Source: an uncultured Opitutia bacterium
Lineage (GTDB): Bacteria; Verrucomicrobiota; Verrucomicrobiia; Opitutales; Opitutaceae
Direction of reading: 5' to 3'
NCBI GenBank assembly: GCA_903855985.1
Contig: CAIOAO010000011.1
Coordinates: forward strand, 1 to 64,000
DNA length: 64,000 nucleotides
The translations under genes and the position numbers were made by a program. Positions 52,652-62,875 of this stretch are shown here, piece after piece; position 1 is the first letter of the stretch, and each line of letters starts with the position of its first letter. The notes under the pieces are model-generated. The model was not told where the DNA came from. It ran no database searches and saw only the letters and a program-made list of their open reading frames with translations.

Positions 52652-54535
52652 CTAATTCGGTTTATTGATCTCAGCCGCCACGGTGGCGGCGGAAATGTCG
52701 CCGAGCGGGCGGCCGCCGGCCGGCGGACAGCCGGGCGGTTGGAGGATCGTGACCGGGGCGCTGAAGACCGGGCCGGTGCGGATGGGATTGGTCGGACCAA
52801 AGAGGGCGATGAGCGGCACGCCGAGGGCATTGGCGAGATGCATGCCACCGGTGTCGTTCGTGACGAGGAGCCGGCAGGCGCGGAGGCGGGCGCAATACTC
52901 GGGCAGGGTAGTGCGGCCGGCGACGTTCTCGACGCGTTCACCGAAGCCGGCGGCCGCGGCGTCGGTGATCGGGGTGTCGTTGGCCGTGCCGAAGAGGACA
53001 AAGCGCGCGGCGGGCAGCAGCTCGATAAGGGCGCGCCAGTGGGAGACGGGCCAGCGTTTGGCGGGGTTGTTCTCCGAGCCGCAGATCAGCCCAATCGGGG
53101 CCGACGCGAGGGGCGAAGGGCGTGGGGCGACGGGTGAGCGGTCGGGGGCGACAGTCAGGCCGAAGTGGCGGAGGAAGTTTTCCCAGAGCTCGAGCTGGTG
53201 ATGGGTGCGCTCGTCGAAACCGGCGGGCACGACGTAGGCGTGCGAGAGCAGCGGGCGGCGCTTGCCGGGACGCAAGAGGCCGAACCGCTGGCGGCAGCCG
53301 GACAGCCAGGCCTCGAGGTCGCCGCGGAAGGAGTTCGTGAAAAGCAGCCAGGTGTCGGGGTAAGCGCGCCGCAGCCGCCAGAAATGCGCGTAATAACCCA
53401 GGCCCTGCGGCGGCAGGGCGTGGAGGTGGTCGGCGACGCCCCAGGATTCGAGCAGGGGCAGGAACTGCGCCTTGGCGAGAAGCGTGACCTCGGCGTCGGG
53501 TCGCGAGGCGCGCAACGCCCGGAGCAGCGGCAGCGCCATCACGACATCACCGAGCCAGTTGGGCAGGCGGATGAAGAGGCGGGTCCGGCGGGGCAGGGCG
53601 GGGAGGCCGCGCAGGCGCTGGTCGGCGTCGAGCCAGTTGCGTTTGCTTTCCAGGTGGAAGCGCCGGGCCGGGACGTCCTGGTGCCGCCAGCGGTCATGCG
53701 CCCAGAGCCACGAGGCGCAGAGCCGGTCATCGCCGCGGAGGAGATCCTCGAGCCAGCGGTTGAGCGCGACGGTGATGCCCTCGGCGGTGCGGTCGTGCGC
53801 GATGAGGGCGGATTCGAACTCGACGCGCCAGAAGCCGGTGCGGCGCGGATAAAACGAGCGGACCTCGGCGCCGTACTTGGCCGCGAGCAAACCCGGCAGC
53901 TCGGTGGTGGAGCAGACGCGGCCAAAGAACGTCGTCAGCACCCCCTGCATGCCGGCGTTTTGGTCCATGAGGATGCCGATGCAGCCCTGGCCGCGCAGGA
54001 TCTTGAGCGCCTCGGCGAAGCCCTCCTTGCGCGAAAGCAGCCGCATGCCGAAACGCTCGCGGGTGGACTGCACGAATTCGTTGGCGGCGACGTTTTCGAG
54101 CGGGCGGAAAATGATGCCGAACTCCGGCAGCGGGACGGGGCTGAGCAGCTTGAGCCAGGTCTGGCTCTCCCAGAGCGCGAGGTGCAGCGTGGCGAACACG
54201 ACCGGGCGCGGCCGGGCGGAGAGTTCGCGGGCGAGGGCGTCGGTGGAGGGCGCGAGCCGGGCGATGGTGCGGATGCGGGTTTCGCTCAGGTACGGCGCGG
54301 CGAGGGACAGCAGGCCGGTTTCAACCAGCTGCCGGGAGCCGGCGCGGGCGATGGTCCGGCGCCAGGCGGGCGGGCGCTCGGGAAACGCATGGGCGAGATT
54401 CGAGTGCGTGAGCCGGCGGCGCCGGCCGGCGATCCCATAGAACGCCTCTCCGAGCACGGCGGACAATCCCTGCAGCAGCCACTCGGGGAGGTGGGCCAGG
54501 GTCCAGCCGAGGGTTTGAAGCAGCAATTTGAACAC
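52652..54535 (-). CDS. Fusion: lipid A-type acyltransferase (LpxL/HtrB-like) plus heptosyltransferase (GT9, WaaF-like)
   Basis: 627 residues. The first 305 or so match the LpxL/HtrB acyltransferase family: FATLHLALWESQTWLKLL has the H-x4-E active-site motif, and MDQNAGMQGVLTTFFGRVCS and FYPRRTGFWRVEFES follow. After a linker, residues 315-627 match GT9 ADP-heptose LPS heptosyltransferases: FIRLPNWLGDVVMALPLLRA, ICGSENNPAKRWPVSHWRAL and LLVTNDTGGMHLANALGVPL then IALFGPTNPIRTGP. Both units appear complete, so one chain could couple lipid A acylation with inner-core heptose addition. A heptamer-repeat tract (53108-53156) lies within the GT9 half. Acyl chain and acceptor are inference. Confidence 0.9.
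   Translation of the reverse strand: MFKLLLQTLGWTLAHLPEWLLQGLSAVLGEAFYGIAGRRRRLTHSNLAHAFPERPPAWRRTIARAGSRQLVETGLLSLAAPYLSETRIRTIARLAPSTDALARELSARPRPVVFATLHLALWESQTWLKLLSPVPLPEFGIIFRPLENVAANEFVQSTRERFGMRLLSRKEGFAEALKILRGQGCIGILMDQNAGMQGVLTTFFGRVCSTTELPGLLAAKYGAEVRSFYPRRTGFWRVEFESALIAHDRTAEGITVALNRWLEDLLRGDDRLCASWLWAHDRWRHQDVPARRFHLESKRNWLDADQRLRGLPALPRRTRLFIRLPNWLGDVVMALPLLRALRASRPDAEVTLLAKAQFLPLLESWGVADHLHALPPQGLGYYAHFWRLRRAYPDTWLLFTNSFRGDLEAWLSGCRQRFGLLRPGKRRPLLSHAYVVPAGFDERTHHQLELWENFLRHFGLTVAPDRSPVAPRPSPLASAPIGLICGSENNPAKRWPVSHWRALIELLPAARFVLFGTANDTPITDAAAAGFGERVENVAGRTTLPEYCARLRACRLLVTNDTGGMHLANALGVPLIALFGPTNPIRTGPVFSAPVTILQPPGCPPAGGRPLGDISAATVAAEINKPN
53108..53156. repeat. Heptanucleotide repeat inside the LpxL-WaaF fusion gene
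   Basis: Seven units at 7-base spacing: GAGGGGC, GAAGGGC, GTGGGGC, GACGGGT, GAGCGGT, CGGGGGC, GACAGTC. On the coding (minus) strand it encodes a Pro/Ser/Ala-rich loop (DRSPVAPRPSPLAS) between the two Rossmann halves of the GT9 domain. Confidence 0.75.
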
Positions 54536-54630
54536 GCGCGGATTGATTAGCGTTTGATTTGGAGGGCAATCTGCATCAAAGGATGCGGCCCCGGCGGTTA
54601 AAAGCAGATTCTGACCCCGGGTTCGCGACC

Positions 54631-55596
54631 ATGACCGAGCTTCTCATCATCAAACCCTCCTCCCTGGGCGACATTGTCCATGCGCTGCAGGTGGCCACCA
54701 CGCTGAAGGCGCAGGTGGAAGGGCTGCGCATTTCGTGGATCGTGGGCGACATCTTTGCGCCGATCGTGCGCGCCTGCGAGGCGGTGGACCACGTTTATGT
54801 CTTTGAGCGCAAGGGCGGCACGAAGGGCTTCCTCAAGCTCATGAAGGAGGTCCGGAAGACGAAGTTCGACTACGCCTTCGACATGCAGGGCCTGCTGCGC
54901 ACGGGGCTGATGATGTCCCGCGTGCACGCCAAGGTGAAGGCCGGCCGGAGCGACGCGCGCGAGTGGTCGGGGATGTTCTACAACCGCAAGGTGGCGCTGC
55001 CGCCGGATGGCCGCCGCAGCCATGCGATTGATATCCTGCTGCAGTTCTGCCCGGTGCTCGACGCGAAACCGGAACTGCGCGGCACGCTGAAATTCCGCGA
55101 GGTGGACGAGCTCAAGCTCAGCTTCGCCGAGGGGCGGGGAGGGGCGAAGCCGTTCCTGATGTTTCCCGACAGCCGCCGCGCGGAGAAGTGCTGGGGCGGG
55201 TTCAAGCAGCTGACGGAGATGATTCTGCGCGAGAACAAGGCGCGGAAGGTCATCTGGGCCGGCAACAACCGCGTGCCTGACCGCAACGCCTATCCCCCCG
55301 AGCAATTCCTCAACCTGACCGCCAACACCAGCCTCGTGTCGCTGCCCGCGCTCATCAAGCGGGCCGACTGGGTCATCACCAATGACAGCGGCCCGATGCA
55401 CCTCGCCGCCGCGCTGGGCGTGCGCACGCTGGGCATCTTCGGCCCGACGGATCCGCGGCTGTTCGGCCCGTATCCGCTGACCGGCCCGACGAACTTCGTT
55501 GTGCAGGCGCCGGTGGGCGACCTCAAGCTCCTCTCGGCTAAGGACGTCTACGCCCGTTTCCAGAAAATCCGGGCGCGTTTTGAAAAAGGCCGCTAA
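54631..55596 (+). CDS. Glycosyltransferase family 9 (heptosyltransferase, WaaC-like)
   Basis: 321 residues from MTELLIIKPSSLGDIVHALQ, the typical N-terminus of heptosyltransferase I. Other blocks are FDYAFDMQGLLRTGLMM, FLMFPDSRRAEKCWGGFKQL (sugar-nucleotide region) and DWVITNDSGPMHLAAALGVR followed by TLGIFGPTDPRLFGP. It should add the first heptose to Kdo of the LPS inner core, complementing the divergent GT9-fusion gene 95 bases away. Readings from upstream codons are not conserved. serS follows 11 bases downstream. Confidence 0.9.
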   Translation: MTELLIIKPSSLGDIVHALQVATTLKAQVEGLRISWIVGDIFAPIVRACEAVDHVYVFERKGGTKGFLKLMKEVRKTKFDYAFDMQGLLRTGLMMSRVHAKVKAGRSDAREWSGMFYNRKVALPPDGRRSHAIDILLQFCPVLDAKPELRGTLKFREVDELKLSFAEGRGGAKPFLMFPDSRRAEKCWGGFKQLTEMILRENKARKVIWAGNNRVPDRNAYPPEQFLNLTANTSLVSLPALIKRADWVITNDSGPMHLAAALGVRTLGIFGPTDPRLFGPYPLTGPTNFVVQAPVGDLKLLSAKDVYARFQKIRARFEKGR

Positions 55597-55607
55597 CACC
55601 TTCCGTC

Positions 55608-56876
55608 ATGCTTGATCCCAAACTTCTCCGCGAAACCCCGGACCTCGTCCGGGCCGCGATTGCCAAGAAACACCTCGAGGTGGATGTCGACGCCGTGCTG
55701 GCGCTGGATGCCGCCTGGCGCGCGCAGCTGCAGGAAGTCGAGGCGCTCCGGGCCACGCAGAAGGCGGCCAATACCGCGATGGCGGCGCTGCCCAAGGGTT
55801 CGCCCGAATTCATCGCCAAGGTCGCCGAGATGAAGGCCGTGTCGGCGCAGGCGAAGGAGCGTGAGGTGAAGCTGAAGGAGGCCGAGGAAAAGCTGCACCA
55901 GGCGATGCTTTCCCTGCCGAATCTGCCCCATGCCAGCGTGCCCGAGGGGCGCACGCCGGAGGACAACGTGGTCGCCTCGACGCATGGCGACCCGGCGCAG
56001 GTCGGGGCGTTTGCCAAGCCGCACTGGGAGATCCCGGGCTTTGAGAAGCTGTTCGATTTTGCGCGCGGCGCGAAGGTCACGGGCGCGGGTTTCCCGTTTT
56101 TCATCGGCGACGGCGCGAAGCTCGTGCGGGCGCTGCTGCATTTCTTTTTGGAGGAGGATGCCAAGGCCGGCTACGTCGAGGTCAGCCCGCCGATCTTCGT
56201 CAACGCCGCCAGCGCGACCGCGACCGGCCAGCTGCCGGACAAGGAAGGCCAGATGTACGAGACGCAGGACCGCCTGTTCGCCGTGCCGACGGCGGAGGTC
56301 CCGCTGACGAATTTCTTCCGCGACGAGATTCTCGAGGAGTCCGTGCTGCCGGTCTACCGTTGCGCCTACACGCCGTGTTTCCGCCGCGAGGCGGGCAGCT
56401 ACGGCAAGGACGTGCGCGGACTCAACCGCGTGCACCAGTTCGACAAGGTCGAGCTGCTGAAGTGGGTGCACCCCGCGACGAGCTACGACGAACTCGACAA
56501 GCTGCGCATTGATGCCGAGCAGCTGCTCCGGAAACTCGAGCTCCCGTACCGCGTGCTGCTGATGTGCGGCGGTGACATGGGCTTTGCGCAGGCGAAGAAA
56601 TACGACCTCGAGGTCTGGGGCGGGGGCCAGAAGCGCTGGCTCGAGGTTTCGAGCTGCTCGAACTTCGAGGCCTTCCAGGCGCGCCGGGCCCAGATCCGGT
56701 TCCGCTCGAAGGAAACCGGCAAGCCCGAGCTCGTGCACACGATCAACGGGTCGGGTCTCGCCGTGCCGCGCGTGCTGGCGGCGATTTTGGAGAATAACCT
56801 GCAGGCCGATGGCCGGGTGAAGATTCCCGCCGCGCTCGTGCCGTATTTCGGCAAGGAGTACCTGAGCTTCCAGTGA
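55608..56876 (+). CDS. serS: Seryl-tRNA synthetase
   Basis: 422 residues starting MLDPKLLRETPDLVRAAIAK. The N-terminal long antiparallel coiled-coil arm (about 30-105) is followed by the class II core: motif 2 region VLPVYRCAYTPCFRREAGSY, and motif 3 TINGSGLAVPRVLAAILENN. TAEVPLTNFFRDEILEE is the serine-binding loop. The start is 11 bases from the WaaC-like gene. Normal length. Confidence 0.97.
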   Translation: MLDPKLLRETPDLVRAAIAKKHLEVDVDAVLALDAAWRAQLQEVEALRATQKAANTAMAALPKGSPEFIAKVAEMKAVSAQAKEREVKLKEAEEKLHQAMLSLPNLPHASVPEGRTPEDNVVASTHGDPAQVGAFAKPHWEIPGFEKLFDFARGAKVTGAGFPFFIGDGAKLVRALLHFFLEEDAKAGYVEVSPPIFVNAASATATGQLPDKEGQMYETQDRLFAVPTAEVPLTNFFRDEILEESVLPVYRCAYTPCFRREAGSYGKDVRGLNRVHQFDKVELLKWVHPATSYDELDKLRIDAEQLLRKLELPYRVLLMCGGDMGFAQAKKYDLEVWGGGQKRWLEVSSCSNFEAFQARRAQIRFRSKETGKPELVHTINGSGLAVPRVLAAILENNLQADGRVKIPAALVPYFGKEYLSFQ

Positions 56877-56937
56877 CCGGGGCTAACGTTCGCGCCCCGG
56901 CCGCCGTGGGCACGACTCCTGGAGACCACACCGGGCC

Positions 56938-57987
56938 ATGAAGCGAAAAACCAAGCCCGACTGGCCGGCGATTGCCGCGGCCGTGGCGGCCCGGATTCCG
57001 CATGAGGCGCTGCATCCGGGGGCGATGACGACTGCGCTGGCGGAGTCGAAGCCGCGCAAGGCCGGGACGGCGGCGGCGCGCTGGGCGGTGGCGTTTTCCG
57101 GCGGAGCGGACTCGCTGGCGCTGCTCCTGGTGCTGTGGGCGGAGGGACCCGGCCGGTGGGGCCGGGGGTTTACCGTGCTGCATTTCAACCACCGGTTGCG
57201 GGGCCGGGCGTCCACGGCGGATGAAAATTTTTGCGCCCAGGTGTGCACCGCACTCGGAGTGAAGCAGGTGACCGGCCGCTGGCGTGCGGCGCGGAAGGGC
57301 GCGAGCGAGGCCGAGGCGCGCGCGGCGCGGTTTGAGTTTTTCACCCGCGAAATGAGCCGGCGGAAACTCCGGCTGCTCTGGCTTGGTCAGCAGCAGGATG
57401 ACATTGCGGAGACGTTTTTCATGCGGCTGGCGCGCGGCAGTGGCACGGCGGGGCTGGCTGCGCCGAGGCCGGCGCAGGCGATGCCGGGCGGGCGCTGTCA
57501 CCTGCGGCCCTTGCTGACCCTGCCGAAGGCCGGGATTGTCACGGCGCTGCGGCAGGCCGGCGCCACCTGGCGGGAGGATGCGAGCAACGCGGGTGGCGAT
57601 TTTTTCCGCAACCGCGTGCGGCGGGACGTGCTGCCGGCGTGGCAGCGGGCCGCGGAGCGCGACGCGCTGGGCGGGGCGGCGCTTTCCCGGGAATTGCTCG
57701 AGGAGGACGACACGGCGTTGGAGGCCTGGCTCGCGGAAGTGCGCCCGTTGGGGGAGGATGGCTCGCTCAATTTGAGCAAACTCGCGGGCAAGCCGCGCGG
57801 GCTCGTGCGGCGGGCGCTGCACCGCTGGCTGCTCGCGCAACCCATGGTGATCCGGATCTCGCGGCAGGCGTTCGACGCCCTGCTCCGGGACGTACTCAGC
57901 GGCCGAGCCACGCGGCACAGTCTGGGTCGGGACGGGTTCGCCGTGATCGGGAAAGGTCGCCTGCGTTTTGCGCCCGGGAGGAAATAA
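56938..57987 (+). CDS. tilS: tRNA(Ile)-lysidine synthetase
   Basis: Adds lysine to C34 of the CAU-anticodon tRNA-Ile. 349 residues. PP-loop: [20 protein letters not shown] (SGGxDS), then [33 protein letters not shown] (the H/Q-x-x-DD-x-x-ET motif) and the RLLRP-like [20 protein letters not shown]. The C-terminal region is shorter than E. coli TilS, as in many bacteria. An N-terminal extension of about 50 residues precedes the PP-loop. ftsH follows 76 bases later, a common pairing. Confidence 0.93.
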   Translation: MKRKTKPDWPAIAAAVAARIPHEALHPGAMTTALAESKPRKAGTAAARWAVAFSGGADSLALLLVLWAEGPGRWGRGFTVLHFNHRLRGRASTADENFCAQVCTALGVKQVTGRWRAARKGASEAEARAARFEFFTREMSRRKLRLLWLGQQQDDIAETFFMRLARGSGTAGLAAPRPAQAMPGGRCHLRPLLTLPKAGIVTALRQAGATWREDASNAGGDFFRNRVRRDVLPAWQRAAERDALGGAALSRELLEEDDTALEAWLAEVRPLGEDGSLNLSKLAGKPRGLVRRALHRWLLAQPMVIRISRQAFDALLRDVLSGRATRHSLGRDGFAVIGKGRLRFAPGRK

Positions 57988-58063
57988 TCGCGCTAATTCC
58001 AGCCTCCCCCCAATTGACTTATCGGCGGGGAACATTCACCTTCACCCCTCAGTCCCAATCCCC

Positions 58064-60085
58064 ATGTCCGAACTCGATAACAACAAGAAGCAACGCCGTT
58101 CGCTCAAGAACCTGCCCCCGGATCGGTTCCAGCCCAAGATGCTGGTGATCTGGCTGGTCATTGTCGTGGCGGCGGTCGCGCTGCTGTTCTTCGCCCCGGG
58201 CCGGCTGACCTCGCCGGCCACCCTGAAGATCCAGGATGTGGTTGACCTGACCGAGGCCGGCAAGGTCAAGGAAGGCATGATCCGCCAGGATGGTTCCGGC
58301 GGCCGCGACTGGGTGGTGATCACGGGTGAAGCCAAGGAAGCCACCCTCGAGAGCGATCGCGGCGCGACGAACCAGTTCCGCGCGGCCGGCCGCCTCACCG
58401 ACGCCAATGCGGAGCGCCTCCAGAAGTCCAAGAAGTTCACCGAGCAACCGACGACCACGCTGCTGACGTCCATCGCGGCGCAGGTGATCCCGTTCCTGCT
58501 CATCATCGGCCTGCTTTATTTCCTCTTCATCCGCCAGCTCCGGCAGGCGGGCAAGGGCGCGCTCAGCTTCGGCAAGAGCCGCGCCAAGCTGCTGACCCGC
58601 GACCGCGACAAGGTGATGTTCGCCGATGTGGCGGGCTGCGACGAGGCCAAGGAAGAGGTCAGCGAGGTCGTCGAATTTTTGAAGGACCCGAAGAAGTTCA
58701 CCAAGATGGGTGGCAAGATCCCGAAGGGTATCCTGATGGTCGGCCCCCCGGGTACCGGCAAGACGTTGCTCGCCAAGGCCGTGGCCGGCGAGGCGGACGT
58801 GCCGTTCTTCAGCATCTCGGGCTCGGACTTCGTGGAAATGTTCGTGGGCGTCGGCGCCAGCCGCGTGCGCGACATGTTTGAGCAGGGCCGCAAGAGCGCC
58901 CCGTGCCTGATCTTTATCGACGAAATCGACGCCGTCGGCCGCCAGCGCGGCGCCGGGGTCGGCGGCGGCAATGACGAGCGCGAACAGACGCTCAACTCAC
59001 TGCTCGTGGAGATGGACGGCTTCGACACCACCGAGGGCGTGATCATCATCGCGGCGACGAACCGCCCCGACGTGCTCGACAGCGCGCTGCTGCGCCCGGG
59101 CCGCTTTGACCGCCAGATCATGGTGGACCTGCCCGACATCCTCGGCCGCGAACAGATCCTCCGGGTGCATGCCCGCAAGATCAACCTGGCCGAGAGCGTG
59201 GACCTCAGCGTCATCGCCCGCGGCACGCCCGGCCTGTCCGGCGCGGATCTGGCCAATCTCCTCAACGAAGCCGCGCTGCTCGCGGCCCGCCGCAACAAAA
59301 AGCGCGTCGAGATGATCGACGTGGATGATGCGCGCGAGAAGGTCCAGTTTGGCCGCGAACGCCGCCGCCTGATGGATGACGAGGAGAAGAAGCTGACGGC
59401 CTACCACGAGGCCGGCCATGCGCTCGTGCAGGCGGTGCTCGATGACGGGCACATGCCGGTGCACAAGGTGACGATCATCCCGCGCGGCCACAGCCTGGGC
59501 AGCACGATGTTCATCCCCAAGAAGGACATTCTCACGCACGCCATGAAGCGGATGCTCAACCAGATCGCCATGGGCCTCAGCGGCCGCATTGCCGAGGAAC
59601 TGGTCATGGGCGACGTCTCCAGCGGCGCCGGCGGCGACATCAAGCAGGTCACCAAGATCGCCCGCCACATGGTGTGCGACTGGGGCATGAGCTCGCTCGG
59701 CATGATCTCGTACGGGGACAACTCCGACACGGTGTTTCTCGGCCGCGAGATCACCCGCAACCACGCCTACAGCGAGGACACCGCCCGCAAGATTGACGCG
59801 GAGATTTCCCGGATCGTCGACACACAGTACGCCCGCGCCAAGGACATCATCCTCGGTAAGCGTGATGCGCTCGACAAGATCGCGGCGGCGCTGCTCGAGT
59901 ATGAGACCATCGAGGGCAAGCACGTCCTCGAGATCCTGAACTTCGGCGAGATCCGCTCGCCCATCATCGTGGAGAAGCCGACCAAGCCGGACGCGAAGAC
60001 CGCCGACAAGAAGGCCGCGGGCAAACCCGCGACCATCCCCCCGTTGCCCGCCGGCGGGGCCGAGCCGGCCCCGACGCCGGCTTGA
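58064..60085 (+). CDS. ftsH: ATP-dependent zinc metalloprotease FtsH
   Basis: 673 residues. Two N-terminal membrane helices ([19 protein letters not shown] near 26-45 and [19 protein letters not shown] near 145) flank a periplasmic loop. AAA domain: Walker [21 protein letters not shown] near 229, Walker [20 protein letters not shown] region [20 protein letters not shown]. Zinc protease motif HEAGH near 448 with the third ligand in [17 protein letters not shown] context. It degrades unassembled membrane proteins and regulators. The C-terminal tail is Pro/Lys-rich. Start ATG 58064 ([14 protein letters not shown]) is preferred over an upstream in-frame codon. Confidence 0.98.
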   Translation: MSELDNNKKQRRSLKNLPPDRFQPKMLVIWLVIVVAAVALLFFAPGRLTSPATLKIQDVVDLTEAGKVKEGMIRQDGSGGRDWVVITGEAKEATLESDRGATNQFRAAGRLTDANAERLQKSKKFTEQPTTTLLTSIAAQVIPFLLIIGLLYFLFIRQLRQAGKGALSFGKSRAKLLTRDRDKVMFADVAGCDEAKEEVSEVVEFLKDPKKFTKMGGKIPKGILMVGPPGTGKTLLAKAVAGEADVPFFSISGSDFVEMFVGVGASRVRDMFEQGRKSAPCLIFIDEIDAVGRQRGAGVGGGNDEREQTLNSLLVEMDGFDTTEGVIIIAATNRPDVLDSALLRPGRFDRQIMVDLPDILGREQILRVHARKINLAESVDLSVIARGTPGLSGADLANLLNEAALLAARRNKKRVEMIDVDDAREKVQFGRERRRLMDDEEKKLTAYHEAGHALVQAVLDDGHMPVHKVTIIPRGHSLGSTMFIPKKDILTHAMKRMLNQIAMGLSGRIAEELVMGDVSSGAGGDIKQVTKIARHMVCDWGMSSLGMISYGDNSDTVFLGREITRNHAYSEDTARKIDAEISRIVDTQYARAKDIILGKRDALDKIAAALLEYETIEGKHVLEILNFGEIRSPIIVEKPTKPDAKTADKKAAGKPATIPPLPAGGAEPAPTPA

Positions 60086-60113
60086 AGCCGTTTCCAGTCT
60101 GATTTTTAGCCCT

Positions 60114-60135
60114 CGGCGCGAAGCAATTCGCGCCG
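60114..60135 (+). terminator. Hairpin downstream of ftsH, possible terminator
   Basis: CGGCGCGAA (60114-60122) pairs perfectly with TTCGCGCCG (60127-60135) around GCAA, followed by ATTTCATTTCC. The T-tract is imperfect, so termination is likely but not certain. The hairpin starts 29 bases after the ftsH stop. Confidence 0.6.
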
Positions 60136-60219
60136 ATTTCATTTCCGGACTCCCGCGGGCCGGATGCGTAAAAATCGTCCTTGGATTTGGGATTTCAGCG
60201 CACAGTGTAGGGCTTCCGC

Positions 60220-61578
60220 ATGAAAATCTGCTGCATTGGAGCTGGTTACGTTGGTGGCCCGACCATGGCGATGATCGCCCTGAAGGCCCCTGACATCGAA
60301 GTGAAGGTCGTGGACATGAACGCGACCCGGATTGCGGCCTGGAATTCGGGCACGCTGCCGATCTATGAGCCCGGCCTGGCGGAGGTCGTGGAAAAGACGC
60401 GGGGCAAGAACCTGCATTTCTCCACGGACGTGAACGCGGCGATTGCCGGTGCGGACATCATCTTTGTGGCGGTGAACACCCCGACCAAGACCTACGGCGT
60501 GGGCGCGGGGCGGGCGGCGGACCTGCGGTTTATCGAGTCGGTGGCGCGGACCATTGCCGAGGTGGCGACCGGCCCGAAGATCATCGTCGAGAAATCGACC
60601 ATCCCCGTGAAGACGGCGGAGACGATCAAGGACATCCTCGCCGCCAACACCCGTGGGATCAAATTTGAGGTGCTCTCGAATCCCGAGTTCCTGGCCGAGG
60701 GTACGGCCGTGGCGGACCTGCTGATGCCCGACCGCGTGCTCATCGGCGGCGAGCGCACCCCGGGAGGGGAGAAGGCCCTGCAGACGCTGGTCGAGGTCTA
60801 CGCCCGCTGGGTCCCGCGCGACCGCATCATCACGACCAACCTGTGGTCGTCGGAGCTGTCCAAGCTCGTCGCCAACGCGTTCCTGGCGCAGCGCATCTCG
60901 TCGATCAACTCGATCTCGGCCCTCTGCGAGGCGACGGGGGCGGATGTGGACGAGGTGGCGAATGCGATTGGGCGGGACTCGCGCATCGGCCCGAAGTTTT
61001 TGAAGGCCTCGGTGGGCTTTGGCGGCTCCTGCTTCCAGAAGGACATCCTGAACCTCGTTTATCTCTGCGAGCACTACGGCCTGCCGGAGGTGGCCGCGTA
61101 CTGGGACGGGGTGGTGAAGATGAACGACTGGCAGAAACGCCGGTTTGCCGGGAAGATTTCCCGCGCGCTGTTCAACACTGTCGCGGACAAGAAAATCGCG
61201 ATCCTGGGTTTTGCGTTCAAGAAGGACACCAACGACACGCGCGAATCCCCGGCGATCTCGGTGTGCCGGGACCTGCTCGCGGAACAGGCGAAGGTCGTGG
61301 TCTACGACCCGAAGGTGTCGGCGGAGGAAATCCGCCTGGACGTGCTCGGCAAGGGCAAGGACGACCCGCGTCTGACCGTGGCGAAGACCGCCTACGAGGC
61401 GGCCGACGGCGCGCATGCCATCGCCGTGGTGACCGAGTGGGACGAATTCAAGAAGCTCGACTACGCGAAGATGCTCGGCGCGATGCACAAGCCGGCGTTC
61501 ATCTTCGACGGGCGCAACATCCTCGACCTGGCCAAGCTGGAAGCCATGGGCTTTCGGACTTACGGAATCGGGAAGTAA
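60220..61578 (+). CDS. UDP-glucose 6-dehydrogenase (eukaryotic-like UGDH)
   Basis: Makes UDP-glucuronate from UDP-glucose with two NAD+. 452 residues. NAD motif [20 protein letters not shown]; catalytic Cys in [21 protein letters not shown]-terminal NAD/UDP domain [20 protein letters not shown]. The GAGYVGGP and [19 protein letters not shown] forms match animal/plant-type UGDH more than E. coli Ugd. It supplies UDP-GlcA for capsule, LPS or pentose donors. It is separated from ftsH by 134 bases containing the terminator-like hairpin. A DUF1501 gene is convergent. Confidence 0.95.
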   Translation: MKICCIGAGYVGGPTMAMIALKAPDIEVKVVDMNATRIAAWNSGTLPIYEPGLAEVVEKTRGKNLHFSTDVNAAIAGADIIFVAVNTPTKTYGVGAGRAADLRFIESVARTIAEVATGPKIIVEKSTIPVKTAETIKDILAANTRGIKFEVLSNPEFLAEGTAVADLLMPDRVLIGGERTPGGEKALQTLVEVYARWVPRDRIITTNLWSSELSKLVANAFLAQRISSINSISALCEATGADVDEVANAIGRDSRIGPKFLKASVGFGGSCFQKDILNLVYLCEHYGLPEVAAYWDGVVKMNDWQKRRFAGKISRALFNTVADKKIAILGFAFKKDTNDTRESPAISVCRDLLAEQAKVVVYDPKVSAEEIRLDVLGKGKDDPRLTVAKTAYEAADGAHAIAVVTEWDEFKKLDYAKMLGAMHKPAFIFDGRNILDLAKLEAMGFRTYGIGK

Positions 61579-61607
61579 GCGCGCCTCGCCCGAGGTGGGG
61601 CGTGGCT

Positions 61608-62867
61608 TCAGACGATCGGCAGATCGGCAAATTTGCCGCCCAGCACCAACTCGGATGGGCAGGCGAGCCAGTGGTTGAGCATTGTGGCGTAGACACTGCG
61701 GAAGTCGGTCGAGTAAGTGAGGTCCTGGTTAAGGGCCAGGTTGAGTGCCGGGGCGGTGCCGTGCAGGCCGCCTTTCACCTTGGAGCCCAGGACAAACAGC
61801 GGCGCGGCGGTGCCGTGGTCGGTGCCGCGGCTCTCGTTTTCACTCGGGCGGCGGCCGAACTCGGAGAACGTCATCGTGGTGACCTGGCCGTCGAGCTTGT
61901 GCAGCTCGAGGTCCTTTTGAAACGCGGCGAGGCCGTCGGAGAGCGTCGTGAGCAGGTTGGCCTGCTGGTTGGCCTGGTTGCTGTGGGTGTCGAAGCCGCT
62001 GAGCGAGACGAAGTACACCCGCGTGGGCAGGCCGGCGGCGATCAGGCCGGCGATATTCCTCAGCGAGGCGGCAAACGCGTTGGCAGGATAGCTGGCGGCC
62101 GGCTGGTAGCCGCCGAGGACGCGCTGGACTTTTTTCTCGGTGACGAGCGAGTCCATGAGCGTGTGCTTGAGGAAGGTCGCATTGTCGTTCTCGGCGGCAC
62201 CGGGCTGGCTGACGAGCGACTCGAGGAACTGGCGGTTTTCCTCGTTTTCCTTGCGGTTGCCCGCGCCAGGCAGGAGGCCAAACGTCGGATGGTCCTGGGC
62301 GCTGAGGAAGGATTGCGGCACGCCGTTGCTGATGTGCAGGCCGACCGGGTCGTGGGCATCCGCGCCGGGCCCGCCGGCGCAGGCATTGTCCATGAAGCGA
62401 CCAATCCAGCCCGTGGAGAGAAACTCGCTGCTGCCGCTGGCGGTTTCCCAGATCTCGCTCGAGCGGAAATGGCTGCGGTTGGGGTTGGGATAGCCAACGT
62501 TCTGGACGACGGCGAGTTTGCCGTCCTTCAGCAGGCGGTGCAGGGCGGTGCACGACGGGTGCAGGCCGAGGGTGTCGTTGATGCGCAGCACCTTCTCCTT
62601 GGCGAGGCCGAGGGTGGGCCGCAGGCGGTAATAGTTGGCGTCCTCGTACGGGACGAGGGTGTTGAGGCCGTCGTTGCCGCCGGCGAGCTGGACGAGCACG
62701 AGGATGGGCCGGTCTTTTTCTGGGGTGGGCGTTCCGGCGAGGGCGGAATTGACGAGGAACTCGGGGGCGAAGCGGGCGAAGGCGAGCAGGCCGATGCCGC
62801 GGCCGGTGAGCTGGAGGAATTCACGCCGCGTGGTGGGGAACAAAGGAGTGGGAGCGTTCGAGGACAT
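61608..62867 (-). CDS. DUF1501 domain protein with Tat signal
   Basis: 419 residues from ATG 62867 (MSSNAPTPLFPTTRREFLQL); ATG 62882 would add five. The TRREFLQLTGRG twin-arginine motif precedes a hydrophobic stretch, so Tat export to the periplasm is expected. The DUF1501 core includes ILVLVQLAGGNDGLNTLVPY, HPSCTALHRLLKDGKLAVVQ, LSGFDTHSNQANQQANLLTT and MTFSEFGRRPSENESRGTDH (alkaline phosphatase-like DH and FGR motifs). Function is unknown; members co-occur with DUF1800. It starts within 9 bases of the DUF1800 stop, so they are an operon. Confidence 0.9.
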   Translation of the reverse strand: MSSNAPTPLFPTTRREFLQLTGRGIGLLAFARFAPEFLVNSALAGTPTPEKDRPILVLVQLAGGNDGLNTLVPYEDANYYRLRPTLGLAKEKVLRINDTLGLHPSCTALHRLLKDGKLAVVQNVGYPNPNRSHFRSSEIWETASGSSEFLSTGWIGRFMDNACAGGPGADAHDPVGLHISNGVPQSFLSAQDHPTFGLLPGAGNRKENEENRQFLESLVSQPGAAENDNATFLKHTLMDSLVTEKKVQRVLGGYQPAASYPANAFAASLRNIAGLIAAGLPTRVYFVSLSGFDTHSNQANQQANLLTTLSDGLAAFQKDLELHKLDGQVTTMTFSEFGRRPSENESRGTDHGTAAPLFVLGSKVKGGLHGTAPALNLALNQDLTYSTDFRSVYATMLNHWLACPSELVLGGKFADLPIV

Positions 62868-62875
62868 GGCGGGAA

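Noticed and set aside
55127..55150. GAGGGGC-like repeats in the WaaC-like gene
   Set aside because: The period is 10 rather than 7 and only two copies are seen; could be ordinary GC-rich coding sequence.
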